A stretch of DNA of 64,000 nucleotides, taken from the NCBI GenBank assembly GCA_000469685.2, contig LS997563.1:15923940-15987939 (forward strand). The letters are read 5' to 3'. The notes below the pieces were generated by a model. It was not told where the DNA came from. It searched no databases and worked only from the letters and a program-made list of their open reading frames with translations. Shown here piece by piece: positions 53,933 through 64,000 of the stretch. A program made the position numbers and the translations under genes. Source of the stretch: Haemonchus contortus. Taxonomy: Eukaryota; Nematoda; Chromadorea; Rhabditida; Trichostrongylidae. Position 1 is the first letter of the stretch; the number at the start of each line of letters is the position of its first letter.

Positions 53933-54158
53933 GAATCGTAGTGGCGTAATGAGTGCGTATGTGGCCTATACAATGACTTGCGGTGGCCAGCCGATGTTCA
54001 AGTCAGTGCTTTTATCCTCACAGACGTGTCTGGTACCAATTCACCGACTCCGGAGGGATGGGAGGCTTGGTAGGCCTAGGCGGGCATCGATCCTAGATTC
54101 GAACCCCTGACCGTGCATGTGATACAGTGCGCCACTTGCCACTACACCAACTCCGCCC
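53933..54158 (-). repeat. tRNA-derived SINE, inverted copy
   Basis: Inverted relative to the copy at 53228, about 400 bp away, with over 200 bp of shared head and body (A-box region AGTGGCAAGTGGCGCACTG, B-box GGTTCGAATC). The tail is missing. Transcription across both would give a long stem. Confidence 0.8.
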
Positions 54159-54522
54159 CTCTTCCAACTTTTCAAACAAAACGCACCTTATATATTGTGG
54201 GGACATCTGTATTTTTGTGTTTCAATCGGTCATCGAAGCACCAATAGCAGTAAATGACAGTCATGCGATCAAAAACTTCCCAGGTCACTTAATTTCTTGA
54301 TATTTTTTTTTACATTTTCCACTGTCGCCAAGGTTTCTTCTTTGAGCATTTTAGCTTTGCTATTACCTAGTTAAAGGGGAAGAAGGGCTAGAAATTTATG
54401 TTACTTCTCATCTTTCTGAGCTTCGTACCGGATTCGGTAATTCTAATCATGAAGGAGTAGAGGTAATAGAATTTTTGTAGAATAAAATTTCAAAATATTG
54501 AGTGGTCACTTACCAGAAAACC

Positions 54523-54555
54523 GAGTTGCAGTGCGGGGTAATTCATGGTCGTACG
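54523..54555 (-). other. candidate upstream exon of the cyclase gene
   Basis: On the minus strand an ATG (54555-54553) opens MNYPALQLGFL and runs straight into a strong donor, GTAAGTGA. It is not an obvious signal peptide, and its phase 0 end does not fit the uncertain acceptors at 52886 or 52873, so another exon would be needed. Listed as the only strong unpaired donor I found upstream. Confidence 0.2.
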
Positions 54556-54559
54556 TACA

Positions 54560-56640
54560 GTCTGTTATCAACTTATGGGTGGATAGGAGGAGAAGCCCTT
54601 GATTTCATCTTATATACGTTGAAAGGGCATTCTGCTGTCATGGAAGGTTTCGGTGTCCGGAAGCCTTATTGAAGGAGTTATGGAATGATGGATTAATGGT
54701 AATGGAGAGTTGAGCTCCTATCGCAAGACGTAAACCGGGGTACCATCATCGAAGAATGTGTGTCTCTTTCCGGTCTTTTAAATAGACGTAGGGTTAGGTT
54801 CACTCATGATTTAGAGTATAGTGTGCTCCAGCACTATTCGCTTGATCACGTTCCTTCGCTACTACTTTCTTACCAACCTCTCATGTTGTGCTATCAAATT
54901 CCAGAAGAACATTTGCGTATTGAACTAAAATTAGTGCAGTTTAGATAGTCATTGAACTGAAAAAGTACCTTTTTATACAGCTGGGGCACGGTTAGCGATA
55001 ATTTTGAGTTACCTGGTCCGTGTGAAATATTGGAAATTACTGTGCAAGAAGTGAAAACGTAACGGGGGTGGGTGAGTGCACCGTTCTTTTACAACCTTGA
55101 GCGTTACAGCGTAGAGGAGGAGAGAAGCCATTTTTGCGAATTCAGATAGTGCTTAGGGACGCTTCTTAGTCGAGAAGATATAGTAGTTTCCACCTAATTT
55201 ATATGAGGAAAGTAAGCCAGAGATGAGTGACCTACTTGAATATTTTATTCTTCACACATCGCGCACAAGGTGACCATCCTATCCACTCCTGTGCTCCTTC
55301 CCTCCTAAGTCTGTGGTGAAACAGTATCCCCTCGACTAATGGTAAGGACATCCTCTAGGCATAGGCTACGTCAGCTACCACCCCTTCTCTGCGCAATCGC
55401 ATTCAGTGTCGGAAAACAGCGGTTTTGGTTCGGGTTGCTGTTTGAACTTTTGACACGTGTACGCCCTCTTAATTGATGCAGCTTATATTGAGCCTTTGAA
55501 CACGGGCATCTCTGGATGTGGTGTGGAGAGTGTACCAATTCTGGGCCTCGATTACGCCCTACCTAGGCATTTTTCGATTTGACACCGCCATACATAAAGA
55601 GAACAGATTCGTTTCACGGAGATGTCTCTGAAGCCATTTTTTCCCTGAATTGTGCCATTGAATAAGCGGTATGAGCTGTATAGGCTGCGCAACGTATTCA
55701 ATGCACCTTGCAGCGAAGATGTCGTTACATAAACTAGTGTCTCATTTCTGATTTTGTACTTGTTTATAGCTATTTTAAGGTTTCCATCTCAGGTTCGAGC
55801 CAGGAGGAATAGAAGCGATAACATGGTATCAGGACAGTAATTTCTAAAGCAATGGAAGCCTTCTAACTTGCAGGCCAACTAATTGACAACGAAGCCAGTA
55901 TAAGCACTTCACTCAAAAACATGAGTGCGGCTGTCTTACTTGGCTTCGGAGGAATGTTCTCGTTGCTTCGATTGCTGTTGACGTTCCAGCTGTGGGCGAG
56001 TTCGATAAGACGTACAGTCTACCCTCAATTCAGTGGTGTGAACCAATTTTGAACTACTGAGATAGTTCCTGGCGCGGTCATTTTCCTCAAAGTGCTCCCA
56101 TCGAACATAAGACGCCCTCAGAAACATCAAACAACGGCTTCTGGAAATTTCTGAACGCAGTACCAGCTAATCTTTCTTCATAGAGCTGTAGGGAGCATCG
56201 TGACTGTACTGTAAAGGTTCTTTCACTGAGAATCGACACATTCAGAAGGGAACCGTGGTCAGATAAGAGGTTTGTCCAGATCTGCTCAGAAGAAAATTTG
56301 TTGAAGAAGAGTTTTGGAAAACCTTGCGTTCAAACGTTTCAGTTGAGTAGAGCTATATTGTTAGCCTTATAAGCAGTAGGCCGAAAATTGGAGCTTCCAA
56401 TCAGAACGAAAGTTCCCAGAGAGTTCCCTGCTAGTAATGTTAGCAAGAAGCAAAATTTCAGTATTTCGTGAACAGTTTCTTCTTTCTATTTCTGGAGGGT
56501 TACAATTTGCAAAGTGAAGAGATCATAAGCTCTATTAGCAGTTCCGAATTTTCGCGATCTAACTGGTAAGAAGCATATCGATAAAACTTGTCACTAGGAT
56601 GAATCGGCAGCTAGGGTGTCCGGTTCACGATCCTTGTTCA
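54560..56640. other. intergenic sequence, no gene seen
   Basis: Open frames of 60-65 codons have no family content. Near 55650 TGAATTGTGCCATTGAA weakly resembles the end of the elements at 40249 and 41109. Otherwise nothing recognised. Confidence 0.4.
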
Positions 56641-56659
56641 GAGTGCGCCAATGAAGGGA

Positions 56660-56940
56660 CATTCACCTGTACTACACCTACCACCTGTCTCCTGTTGATC
56701 ATCGGTTTTCTCGAGTAGGCACCAGTATCGTCGCCCTTGCCGCTAGCCAGTGCATTCTCCTCGTTCAAGTAACACGAAGCATACCACGCTTGTGTTCAGA
56801 GCTTTCGTGAAGAAGCCTGACAATTGTGTTGGCGTTTGTTTGGCGACCTGAAGGATCCAGTCAGAAACAGTCCTAGCCCGACGTTCTGCTACATCACACA
56901 ACACATGCCACAGTAAGAACGGTATCTGTAATAGAGAAAA
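56660..56940 (-). pseudogene. decayed 3' fragment of an RTE element
   Basis: DNA match to the 3' end of the RTE at 29.7 kb: TTTCGTGAAGAAG-type, CTCGAGTAGGCACCAGT, and GATCATCG words recur in the same order on the same strand. Protein reading is broken (FTKALN survives near 56790). 5'-truncated copy, as target-primed insertion usually leaves. Confidence 0.6.
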
Positions 56941-56964
56941 AGTGCGGTTGGATTCAGTGATCAT

Positions 56965-58338
56965 TGCTTCTCAGGACCATTACCTACTGCAACCAGTTTT
57001 CGGCATTACTGACACAAAGTGTCTACGACCCTCCCTACATCATTCGCGTGAATGCCAAGTTTTTTTGTTACACCCTAAATTCTTATGCCTTTATCATTCT
57101 CCATGAGGGATGAATACTTTCTGTCGTTAACCATTTGCGATTCCGTTAAGCCCTCGGATCTCAGTGTACATACAGCGCCTTGTTCCTGTAGCATTAAACC
57201 AGAACATCTGAAGGCCCTTCTGTTGATGTTGTTGTTCTGCTCGCTGCTGTTGAAAATATAGTTCGGCTCTTCATGTTCAGGCGGGACTTCAGTACAATGA
57301 TGACATGCACAAAGTCATAAGACTCTTTTGAAAGAAGGGATGCCATTGTCCCACGAAGTGCATGCTGTCAGTAGCCGTTTCAATGATTAGCTATTGAAAA
57401 ATTCTCCTCCAATCAGCAATAGTCGCTATCGATTGGTTACCGGGAAGAAAAGCGCTTATGGTAGAGTCTATGCTGTGAACGCCACACAACCTTTTCCAGT
57501 ATAAATCTGTCTTACTGCATCTTTCGCTCCCCACATAACATCTTTGGTCGGTTCTTGTGTAGCAGTTCGACAGGCTCTCCCAACAACCACTCACATAACT
57601 CGTTCATCCATAGACGATTAGCCATTCTAACACCTCTATTACCCTTGTAAACAGAGAGCACATGTTGCTTGAGAAGGGATATTCTTTCCTCTCCTACAGG
57701 TTTTAGGCTAACACTTCTCTCGGCTGCTTCACAAAGTTTCTTTTATCTGCCGCTTTCGCAATTGTGTTTGATTTTTTTCCGTAGCGCTGAGTAGAGTGTC
57801 CGGTAATCCTCAAATTGACTCTTACCTCTGCCTCTCCTCCTCATCATCTGCACTATCTCTACCGATATATGCCGTCACCCTGCAGATTCTGTTGCTACTC
57901 TTAGTGTAGCAAATGTTACCGTAATCAGTGTCAGAGAAGTCGTCGATTGCTGTGAGCCACCGATAGACTTATCACCGTTCGGGTCTTCATGTTTCACGTT
58001 CGCCGTAGGTTTAGTAAATAAGAGATTTTCTCGAAATATAAGGGCTTTATCGTGTAAAGGGTTAGCTAGACAGAAATCGGTCCCTCAGAACACAGGGTCT
58101 TTGTCTACCGTAATAGCCGCATTTATCAGATTATGTTGTGTTGTCCATAGTAGTAAGGTTCGTTAGAAATAAATGAGTAACCGTCTTTGCTCAGAAATTC
58201 CATACTACCAGTTATCCTATTCAAGTGGTCTCCAACTTCTCTCTTGCCTTAACCTCGGCATAGCTGTTTATGATTGATATTCTTGTGCCGTGGACGCTAT
58301 CGTCTTCTTCGAAGAGATAATTTGATTTCGATGATAAT
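56965..58338. other. intergenic sequence, no gene seen
   Basis: Between the RTE fragment and the Penelope-like element. A 67-codon minus frame (57391-57594) has no family content. No RNA gene or clear repeat. Confidence 0.4.
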
Positions 58339-58524
58339 TCGAAGAGACTTTAGATAATTCGCACAGTATCCGAAAAGCGGACTACCCTCTCTGGCGAATG
58401 TGACGACAAAGTTAAACCCCACAATTATTAATTATTAAGTTGTGAGTTTTGCATTTGTCATCGCATTCGCCGGAGGGTGTGCCGCGTTCCTTGGACACTA
58501 TGCAGATTATCTCGACTTGCTTCA
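58339..58524. repeat. long foldback upstream of the Penelope-like remnant
   Basis: Left arm 58339-58424 and right arm 58439-58524 are inverted copies, about 70% identical over 85 bp (shared words CCCTC, GGCGAATG, TGACAAA, AGATAAT). An AT-rich loop, TTATTAATTATTAAG, separates them. Confidence 0.65.
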
Positions 58525-58528
58525 GGCA

Positions 58529-58556
58529 TCTGGAGAAGACGACAGCTTCGAAACGT
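58529..58556 (+). ncRNA. degenerate hammerhead-like motif
   Basis: ATCTGGAGAAGACGACAGCT then TCGAAACG resembles CUGANGA - stem II - GAAAC of hammerhead ribozymes, which are known in terminal repeats of Penelope-like elements. Here the CUGANGA box is altered (CTGGAGA) and stem II is only about 4 bp, so activity is unlikely. The position, upstream of a reverse transcriptase on the same strand, fits. Confidence 0.3.
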
Positions 58557-59099
58557 TAGGCCGCTGACTTAATAAATTGTTCCACCTAACGACCTTGCAC
58601 GGCACACGAATATTTTAATCACAACTACTACAAAAAACAATTTTTCTGTCATTGCGTTTGAAGTTAGTCAGAAGCGCACTCGAATGAGTAGAACGACATG
58701 GTTAGCCATCATTATGTTTGATACAAAACACCATTTCCGAGAACAAAAAGGAGCATATATTCACCTTAACGTAAAAATCAGCTCATCCCATCTAATAACA
58801 GAACAAAATTAAATAGAGGGCAACTGTGGGGTGCCCAATTAAACGCCAGCGTGGGGTAAAAGCGTGCAGAGTTGACGCTTCATCTCAATAAGTGTTCTTC
58901 ATTGGCATCATCTCATGTAGCTGCCTACGACAAACTGTGCTGAAAGGGCCATCTATGGCTAAAAAAATCTTTCCAAAGAAATAACTGGTAGGAGCGGTTA
59001 GTACAGCTTCAGAAGTTGTTTGTAAAAAGCTTTATTCGAGCATTATAATGAAGGAAATGGGCATTGATATAATACAATTGATAAAACATATGTCAAAAA

Positions 59100-60300
59100 A
59101 CATACTAATAACACTTACGAACTTATTCAATGCAATAATAAGTATTCCTTGATGATGGAACACAAAAACTTTCTTTGCGTTCGTAATAAGCTCAATGTGA
59201 CTCTGGAAGCGGACCTTCTCATCATTTATGTCCTTCCGAAGTTACATAAGGATCCAGTCAAATGTAGATTCATCACCGGTGCTCATAACAGCAGTATTAA
59301 ACCTTTAGCTCTAGAATTACACTATTTCTATGATTATAAAGGAGCACATTATCAACTACACTAGAGTAATACAAAATAGAAACAGAACTATCAAAATACA
59401 CTGGTCTATAGGTAATATCAGTATTAGAAATGAACTTAGTTCGCAGTTCATGACAATGTAAAGCCGTACACTGCTGATTTTACGGATATGTTCAAAAATC
59501 TATACCATACATTATAAATAATATGTTGGAGCTACTTAAAACGCTTCAGTAATGCTAACAGGACTATGATAGCAACTAACGGGTGTAACGTTTTTTATAA
59601 AGATGGCAAAACTAATTATAGATACTATAAGATTCATGACTTGCTTTTTTATGCGGATTACCTATTAACTAACAGTTTCTGTTTTTGGGAATAATATTTA
59701 TAAACAGATAAACGCTGTGATATAAGGAGGCAACTCCAGACCTCTTCTAGCGGATCTGACACTCTCAGTAATGGAATATGATTATTCGAAAATCAAAGAT
59801 TCAATAAAAAAGAGCTATTCATTCCATTCAGATATAAGCGATTTAATAATATTACGTAACTAAACTGAATCAGATATTGAAGAGCAACTTTCTTCAATAT
59901 CATATGAAAATACACTTGAACTCAAAAAAACACATTTGAGTGAGAGAAATAGTAATTATTCAGTCTTGAATATTATTATAACCGATGGTAAGATAAGTAC
60001 CAAACTATGTTATTAAACTGATGATTTTAGCTTCAATGCCATCAGATTTCTTCACTGCGATACTAATATTTAAAATACCATAAGCCAATTCCAATCTGTT
60101 ATATACACAGAGGCATTGAGAGTTGCTAATAGATGTTCTAGTATGGAAACATTCACCACTAAGTTGAAAGAGATAATGGGTATTCTATCAAAAGTTGGAT
60201 ACAAAGAAGAATTCGTAATTACAAGTATAATTAGGTGCATATATAGAGATATACTTATATGTTACAAGTTCTTTATTAAGGACAATTTCAATAAAATCAG
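59100..60300 (+). pseudogene. decayed Penelope-like reverse transcriptase
   Basis: Pieces in order on the plus strand: IYVLPKLHKDPVKCRFITGA with KPLALE (59220-59310), the family's LPKLHKxPxxxRxI finger motif; KDGKTNYRYYKIHDLLF (59600-59650); GGNSRPLLADLTLSVMEYDY (about 59738-59797), the palm motif, with a TAA just before the two Gly; KTHLSERNSNYSVLNIII and TDDFSFNAIRFLHCDTNI (59930-60075); RVANRCSSMETFTTKLKEIM (60117-60180). The YxDD box and GIY-YIG domain are not recognisable. AT-rich with many stops. Assignment to Penelope-like rather than another RT class rests on the LPKLHK and C-terminal blocks. Confidence 0.6.
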
Positions 60301-60539
60301 CTATTTAGTTAATGGTACTCTTAAACAGAAATACACATCTAGAATAGTATACTTCTTATTCACTCCTGTCCTTGATTCGACAGACCTTTTGTCTCCCTTC
60401 AATCAACAACCTTTACTCATTCCTTTTCCACTAACCCCAAACCACTGATGAGCCTCAGGTGAAGGTGGAGACGGTGGTTCAACTGGTGAAGAGGCGGAAC
60501 GAGCCATTCGCAGTTTGTGAGGTCATTTTGTCTTTTTGA

Positions 60540-63500
60540 TGCTTTTTATTTATTTTATTTATTTATCTATTGCACAGCGGATGTACAGGCAAAAAAGTAA
60601 ATGCTAAGGTGGCGTCAAATTAACAATAGTGGAGCATATATAATACTTATCACAGTAATAAATAGGGAATACAGCGTTACAGAATACAATGGCCACAATG
60701 AAAGTCTAAAACGGTGGGAACGGGGGAAGTGGGGGGGAGGGGGAGGGGGAAACGACAGATCACCCGGGAGAGGAAGGGCAGTGCCCCGACCAAACACTGC
60801 AAGCGGCTAGGAGGAATGGCCGCTCCGGATACCAGCTTAGTAGGTCCGCCAACCTCTCCCAGGGAGAAGAAGGGCTACAGTGTCAATAAAAGCTGACGAG
60901 TTGGGTCAAAAATGAAGAAGTGGAACAAAAATTGCAGTCGGCCGTTAAGATTAATCCTCAATAGATCATTAGATTAGATTACAAGAACGAGGGGGAAGTG
61001 AAATAAAGGAAAAATTCAGAAACACCAGAAAGAGCCGAAAAAACAAGAAAAATTCAACCTTCATAAATTTCTGCACCGTCAACCATCCCTGAAATAGTAT
61101 GCTGCTCTTTGAGATAACGCGCAAGCTGTACCTGGAACAAACGCGAACGTCTCCATCTGAAAAATTCAGAATCAAGCCTGTTCCATAACTGCACAACCCG
61201 AACAGGGAAGGTGCCTTCATAAGCCCGACTATTAGGTTTTTCTGGGCGCACACGATAGGGGTGGCCTATGGAGGGCGACATTTCGAAGATGTCACTCAAG
61301 TTCAAATCGATTTCATCAGTGATAAGCTTATACATCAGACCATAATCGATTAGTTTACGCCGACATTCGAGTGATACACCTCCGAGTCTTTCAAGACGCT
61401 CATCATACGAGAGAGAAGCGATTCCTTTGCGAATGAAGCAGCGGTAAGTGAAACTTTTCTGGACTCTTTCAAGTTCATCAATTAGTGACCGCTTGTAAGG
61501 CGACCATATGGGGGAGCAATACTCCATGATCGGCCTAACATAGAGGTTGAACAGTCGGAAGAGCAGCAATGGGTCACGGATTTTGAAAGCCCTTAATATG
61601 AAATTTGCCCTAGAACTCGCTCTGGCAGCAACGTCATGTACGAAGCTTTCGAAATCGAGTTTATCACTGTAAACAACTCCTAGATCACGAATTTGTGTAA
61701 CGCGAGTAAGACTTCCACCACACATGGTGAAGGTGAAGTTCGGATGGTTCCTGCCTAATCCCATTATTGCAGTTTTTTGTATAGAGACTTGAAGACTCCA
61801 TTCCTTAGACCAGCGCTCAACGCAGTCAATGGCGGTCTGGAGTTTGTGACAATCATTAATTGTAAAGAATTTGGAGTCATCAGCATATAATTTGCAGAAC
61901 GCACCTGAAGGAATGGAATCGAACAAGTCGTTGACATATATAATAAACATAAGAGGCCCGATACAAGTGCCTTGTGGGACACCACTAGGTGTCGGGTAAT
62001 AGTAAGAACGAGCCTGGTTTATGAGAACGGATTGAACCCTGTCACTAAGAAAGGACTGCAAAAACTGGAGGAGGCAACCTTTGATGCCGTATGCTTCCAA
62101 CTTCCTTAAGAGTAGTGGGATAGAGATAGTGTCAAAGGCTTTTGCATAGTCAATGAAGCAGACTGAAACAAAATTTCCTTTGTCAATCTCCCTATGCCAC
62201 AGTGGGACTGTAGAGATGAGGGCGGACAGGGTTGATCTACGACTAAGAAACCCATGCTGGCTTTTGTTAAGCAAGTTTCTCTCCGTAAGATAGCTATAAA
62301 TTTTTCGACATATTATCCTCTCCATGACTTTGCTGATAGAGCTAGTTAAGCATATGGGTCTATAGTTAGCAACATCATTCTTGCTACCTCTTTTGAAGAC
62401 TGGCTTGACGAGCCCGATCTTCCATAATCGAGGGACGTCGCCATGAAGCAATATCCTATTGAATAGTATTGTTAATGGAGTCGTGACTCCAATAGCGGCT
62501 TTTTTCAGAAATATGTACGGTATACCATCTGGTGAGGTAGATACTCTGCTAGGGAGTTTGCACAGTATGCTATAAACAACGTTGCTGGATACGTCTACCC
62601 AGTCCAAGGAATCCGATGACAAGGAAGGCAGCCTGGCTTCTGATACACACGACCTCTTATACACTGACCGGAAATAATCAGCGAAAAGATTAGCTTTTGC
62701 AAAGTCATCTTCGATTCGAACACCCTCTGGAGATGTTAAGTTGGGAATGTTATCGGATAGTTTGAGTTTCTTTTTACAGTAATTGAAAAACCTCTTGCTG
62801 TTTTTATGCAGGGCTATTCTCTTTTCCTCCATAAGTTGATGACGGAGCAGTAACCGTTTCAACCTACGCGCGTATGTGGCACATTTTGAGCTATGAACCA
62901 CACTCGATGAAAAATGGCGTCTGATTTTACTCTGCAGGACATGTACACGTCTGGGATACTTCGTTGATTTTTCTTTGAGCAGCACCATTGGTATATACCT
63001 AGCAATCAAATGGTGGCAGATGCTCAAAAACTTTGTGTAAAACATATCAGAACTACTGGAGACATTATTCAAGTTAACCCAGTCGACTTGTGAGAGCTCG
63101 GATATTATAGCGTCATAATTTCCCTTCGCGAAACATCGATAGGACCTGGCCGGAGGCGGGGGACTGGGAAATAGGGAGGAAATTGTGAATTTAACAGTAT
63201 TGTGGTCAGAAGTGCTGAAAGGAGGGAGTACACTGAGATCTTGTATAAGTTCTGGTTTAGAGACGAGAATGACATCCAAAATATTGAGTCCATGCGTTGG
63301 AACTTTGACCATTTGTGTAAGGTTGAATAATTGGGAAAAGCGGAGGAAAGAAAGCGATGATGATGAAGAAAAGCCCCCTCTGTGTCCCATACTGTCCCAA
63401 TCAATCAACGGAAAGTTGAAGTCACCAGAAATAATAATATGACCATCCCATTCATCGAGAAGCTGACGCAGAAATGCAATGAACTCTGAGAAAATAGCTG

Positions 63501-64000
63501 AAGTGCACGAGGGGCTACGGTAGGCGAGCACAAGGGCAATTTTATCTTCACAAATATTGAATTCGAACACAAGTGCTTGTATAAGCTCACTAAAATCTTT
63601 TTTTGCAAGGAGACTGTGTGAAAGGTTCCTGTGAATAAGGGCAAGTACCCCACCGCCGGCCCTGATGCCTACCCTGTCACAGCGATATACCTCATACATA
63701 GAATTATGGCTCAGTATAGCATCATGGATAGATTGCGGTTTACACCAGCTCTCAGTAATGAAAACTGCTCGAGGCCCTTGCTCTAGAACGAAATTCAGAT
63801 CAGCTATTTTATTCACAATTGAGCGCGCATTGAACAAGAGAAACCCCCCGCGTTCATCTAGGGAGGAGCCAAGAGGAGCGCGGGAGGTTTCGCTAACCGC
63901 GGTACTGTTGTTGACCCTATTGATCGACCCCGTATCCTAGTGGTTTGCCACTGGCGAAGTTGTAATGCGGTCAATTGGTGCGGGCTGTGCTTGTGGTGCA
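60540..64000 (-). mobile_element. CR1/Jockey-like LINE, 3' complete, 5' end beyond window
   Basis: The 3' end is an A-rich ATAAATAAATAAAATAAATA tail read on the minus strand (60541-60573 on plus). A 3' UTR of about 480 bp contains G-rich tracts on the plus strand (60715-60790). The coding frame then runs to at least 63936. The element probably continues off the right edge. Confidence 0.85.
61054..63936 (-). CDS. LINE ORF2: endonuclease plus reverse transcriptase
   Basis: 961 codons open from a TAG at 63939-63937 to a stop at 61054; no ATG opens the frame before FLLFNARSIVNKIADL, so the start is unclear (translation coupling with an ORF1, or a missing start). Endonuclease motifs: LLFNARSIVNK, VFITESWCKP, GGGVLALIH, IISGDFNFPLIDW, FSTSDHNTVKF. 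A middle linker follows with YCKKKLKLSDNIPNL. Reverse-transcriptase motifs: NYRPICLTSSISKVMERII, SQHGFLSRRSTLSAL, FIDYAKAFDTI, PSGVPQGTCIGPLMF, and the catalytic CKLYADDSKFF. C-terminal block with SPYKRSLIDELERVQKSF. No internal stop or frameshift, so it may encode an active protein. Clade (CR1 versus Jockey) is a guess from these motifs. Confidence 0.88.
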   Translation of the reverse strand, partial: DTGSINRVNNSTAVSETSRAPLGSSLDERGGFLLFNARSIVNKIADLNFVLEQGPRAVFITESWCKPQSIHDAILSHNSMYEVYRCDRVGIRAGGGVLALIHRNLSHSLLAKKDFSELIQALVFEFNICEDKIALVLAYRSPSCTSAIFSEFIAFLRQLLDEWDGHIIISGDFNFPLIDWDSMGHRGGFSSSSSLSFLRFSQLFNLTQMVKVPTHGLNILDVILVSKPELIQDLSVLPPFSTSDHNTVKFTISSLFPSPPPPARSYRCFAKGNYDAIISELSQVDWVNLNNVSSSSDMFYTKFLSICHHLIARYIPMVLLKEKSTKYPRRVHVLQSKIRRHFSSSVVHSSKCATYARRLKRLLLRHQLMEEKRIALHKNSKRFFNYCKKKLKLSDNIPNLTSPEGVRIEDDFAKANLFADYFRSVYKRSCVSEARLPSLSSDSLDWVDVSSNVVYSILCKLPSRVSTSPDGIPYIFLKKAAIGVTTPLTILFNRILLHGDVPRLWKIGLVKPVFKRGSKNDVANYRPICLTSSISKVMERIICRKIYSYLTERNLLNKSQHGFLSRRSTLSALISTVPLWHREIDKGNFVSVCFIDYAKAFDTISIPLLLRKLEAYGIKGCLLQFLQSFLSDRVQSVLINQARSYYYPTPSGVPQGTCIGPLMFIIYVNDLFDSIPSGAFCKLYADDSKFFTINDCHKLQTAIDCVERWSKEWSLQVSIQKTAIMGLGRNHPNFTFTMCGGSLTRVTQIRDLGVVYSDKLDFESFVHDVAARASSRANFILRAFKIRDPLLLFRLFNLYVRPIMEYCSPIWSPYKRSLIDELERVQKSFTYRCFIRKGIASLSYDERLERLGGVSLECRRKLIDYGLMYKLITDEIDLNLSDIFEMSPSIGHPYRVRPEKPNSRAYEGTFPVRVVQLWNRLDSEFFRWRRSRLFQVQLARYLKEQHTISGMVDGAEIYEG

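Noticed and set aside
63185..63940. Plus-strand frames of 85-91 codons
   Set aside because: Shadows of the intact LINE frame on the other strand.

Overview
The window looks like nuclear DNA of a clade V (strongylid, hookworm-like) nematode. The evidence is small exons with TTTCAG-type acceptors, a likely trans-splice acceptor directly before a start codon, a sugar-transporter gene very close to C. elegans SQV-7, a nematode-style receptor guanylyl cyclase, and intron sequence packed with RTE, mariner, SINE, MULE and LINE debris. The species assignment is inference. There is no sign of bacterial sequence, rRNA or CRISPR.

Layout. 1-2.3 kb: three tandem-repeat blocks (118-bp units, ~107-127-bp units, and a CAGA-type 12-bp minisatellite). 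4.0-7.5 kb: an intact 8-exon nucleotide-sugar transporter gene (sqv-7/SLC35D type) on the plus strand. 7.5-10.4 kb: a gap between convergent genes. 10.4-52.9 kb: one very large minus-strand gene for a receptor-type guanylyl cyclase. I could place 29 exons whose splice phases all agree, giving 1112 residues from the first recognised exon to the stop. Only about 8% of that locus is coding; its introns hold almost all the mobile DNA. 52.9-58.3 kb: the probable 5' flank of the cyclase, with an inverted pair of tRNA-derived SINEs and a decayed RTE end. 58.3-60.4 kb: a decayed Penelope-like reverse transcriptase with a long foldback and a hammerhead-like motif upstream. 60.5-64.0 kb: a LINE on the minus strand with a 961-codon open frame, running to or past the window edge.

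Mobile elements inside the cyclase introns, by position: a decayed RTE/BovB-type LINE (11-12.7 kb), SINE fragments (15.6 and 18.4 kb), a decayed DD34D-type mariner (20.4-21.3 kb), a decayed mariner with terminal inverted repeats (22.3-23.5 kb), a nearly full-length RTE broken by frameshifts (29.7-32.9 kb), a tandem array of three tRNA-like units (36.7-37.5 kb), a DD37D mariner with only three nonsense codons (38.1-39.4 kb), two copies of one terminal-inverted-repeat element (40.25 and 41.1 kb), a LINE endonuclease fragment (42.6 kb), a probable solo LTR and MULE remnant (44.6-46.7 kb), a mariner deletion derivative with perfect-looking ends (47.5-48.1 kb) and a GC-rich foldback MITE (48.7 kb).

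The two protein-coding genes are convergent and functionally unrelated: one supplies nucleotide sugars to the Golgi for glycosaminoglycan synthesis, the other makes cGMP in response to an extracellular cue. I found no new defence or multi-gene system. The most unusual objects are the tRNA-like array bounded by a 10-bp direct repeat and the foldback plus hammerhead-like plus reverse transcriptase arrangement. All family names rest on motifs read by eye; no database search was possible.
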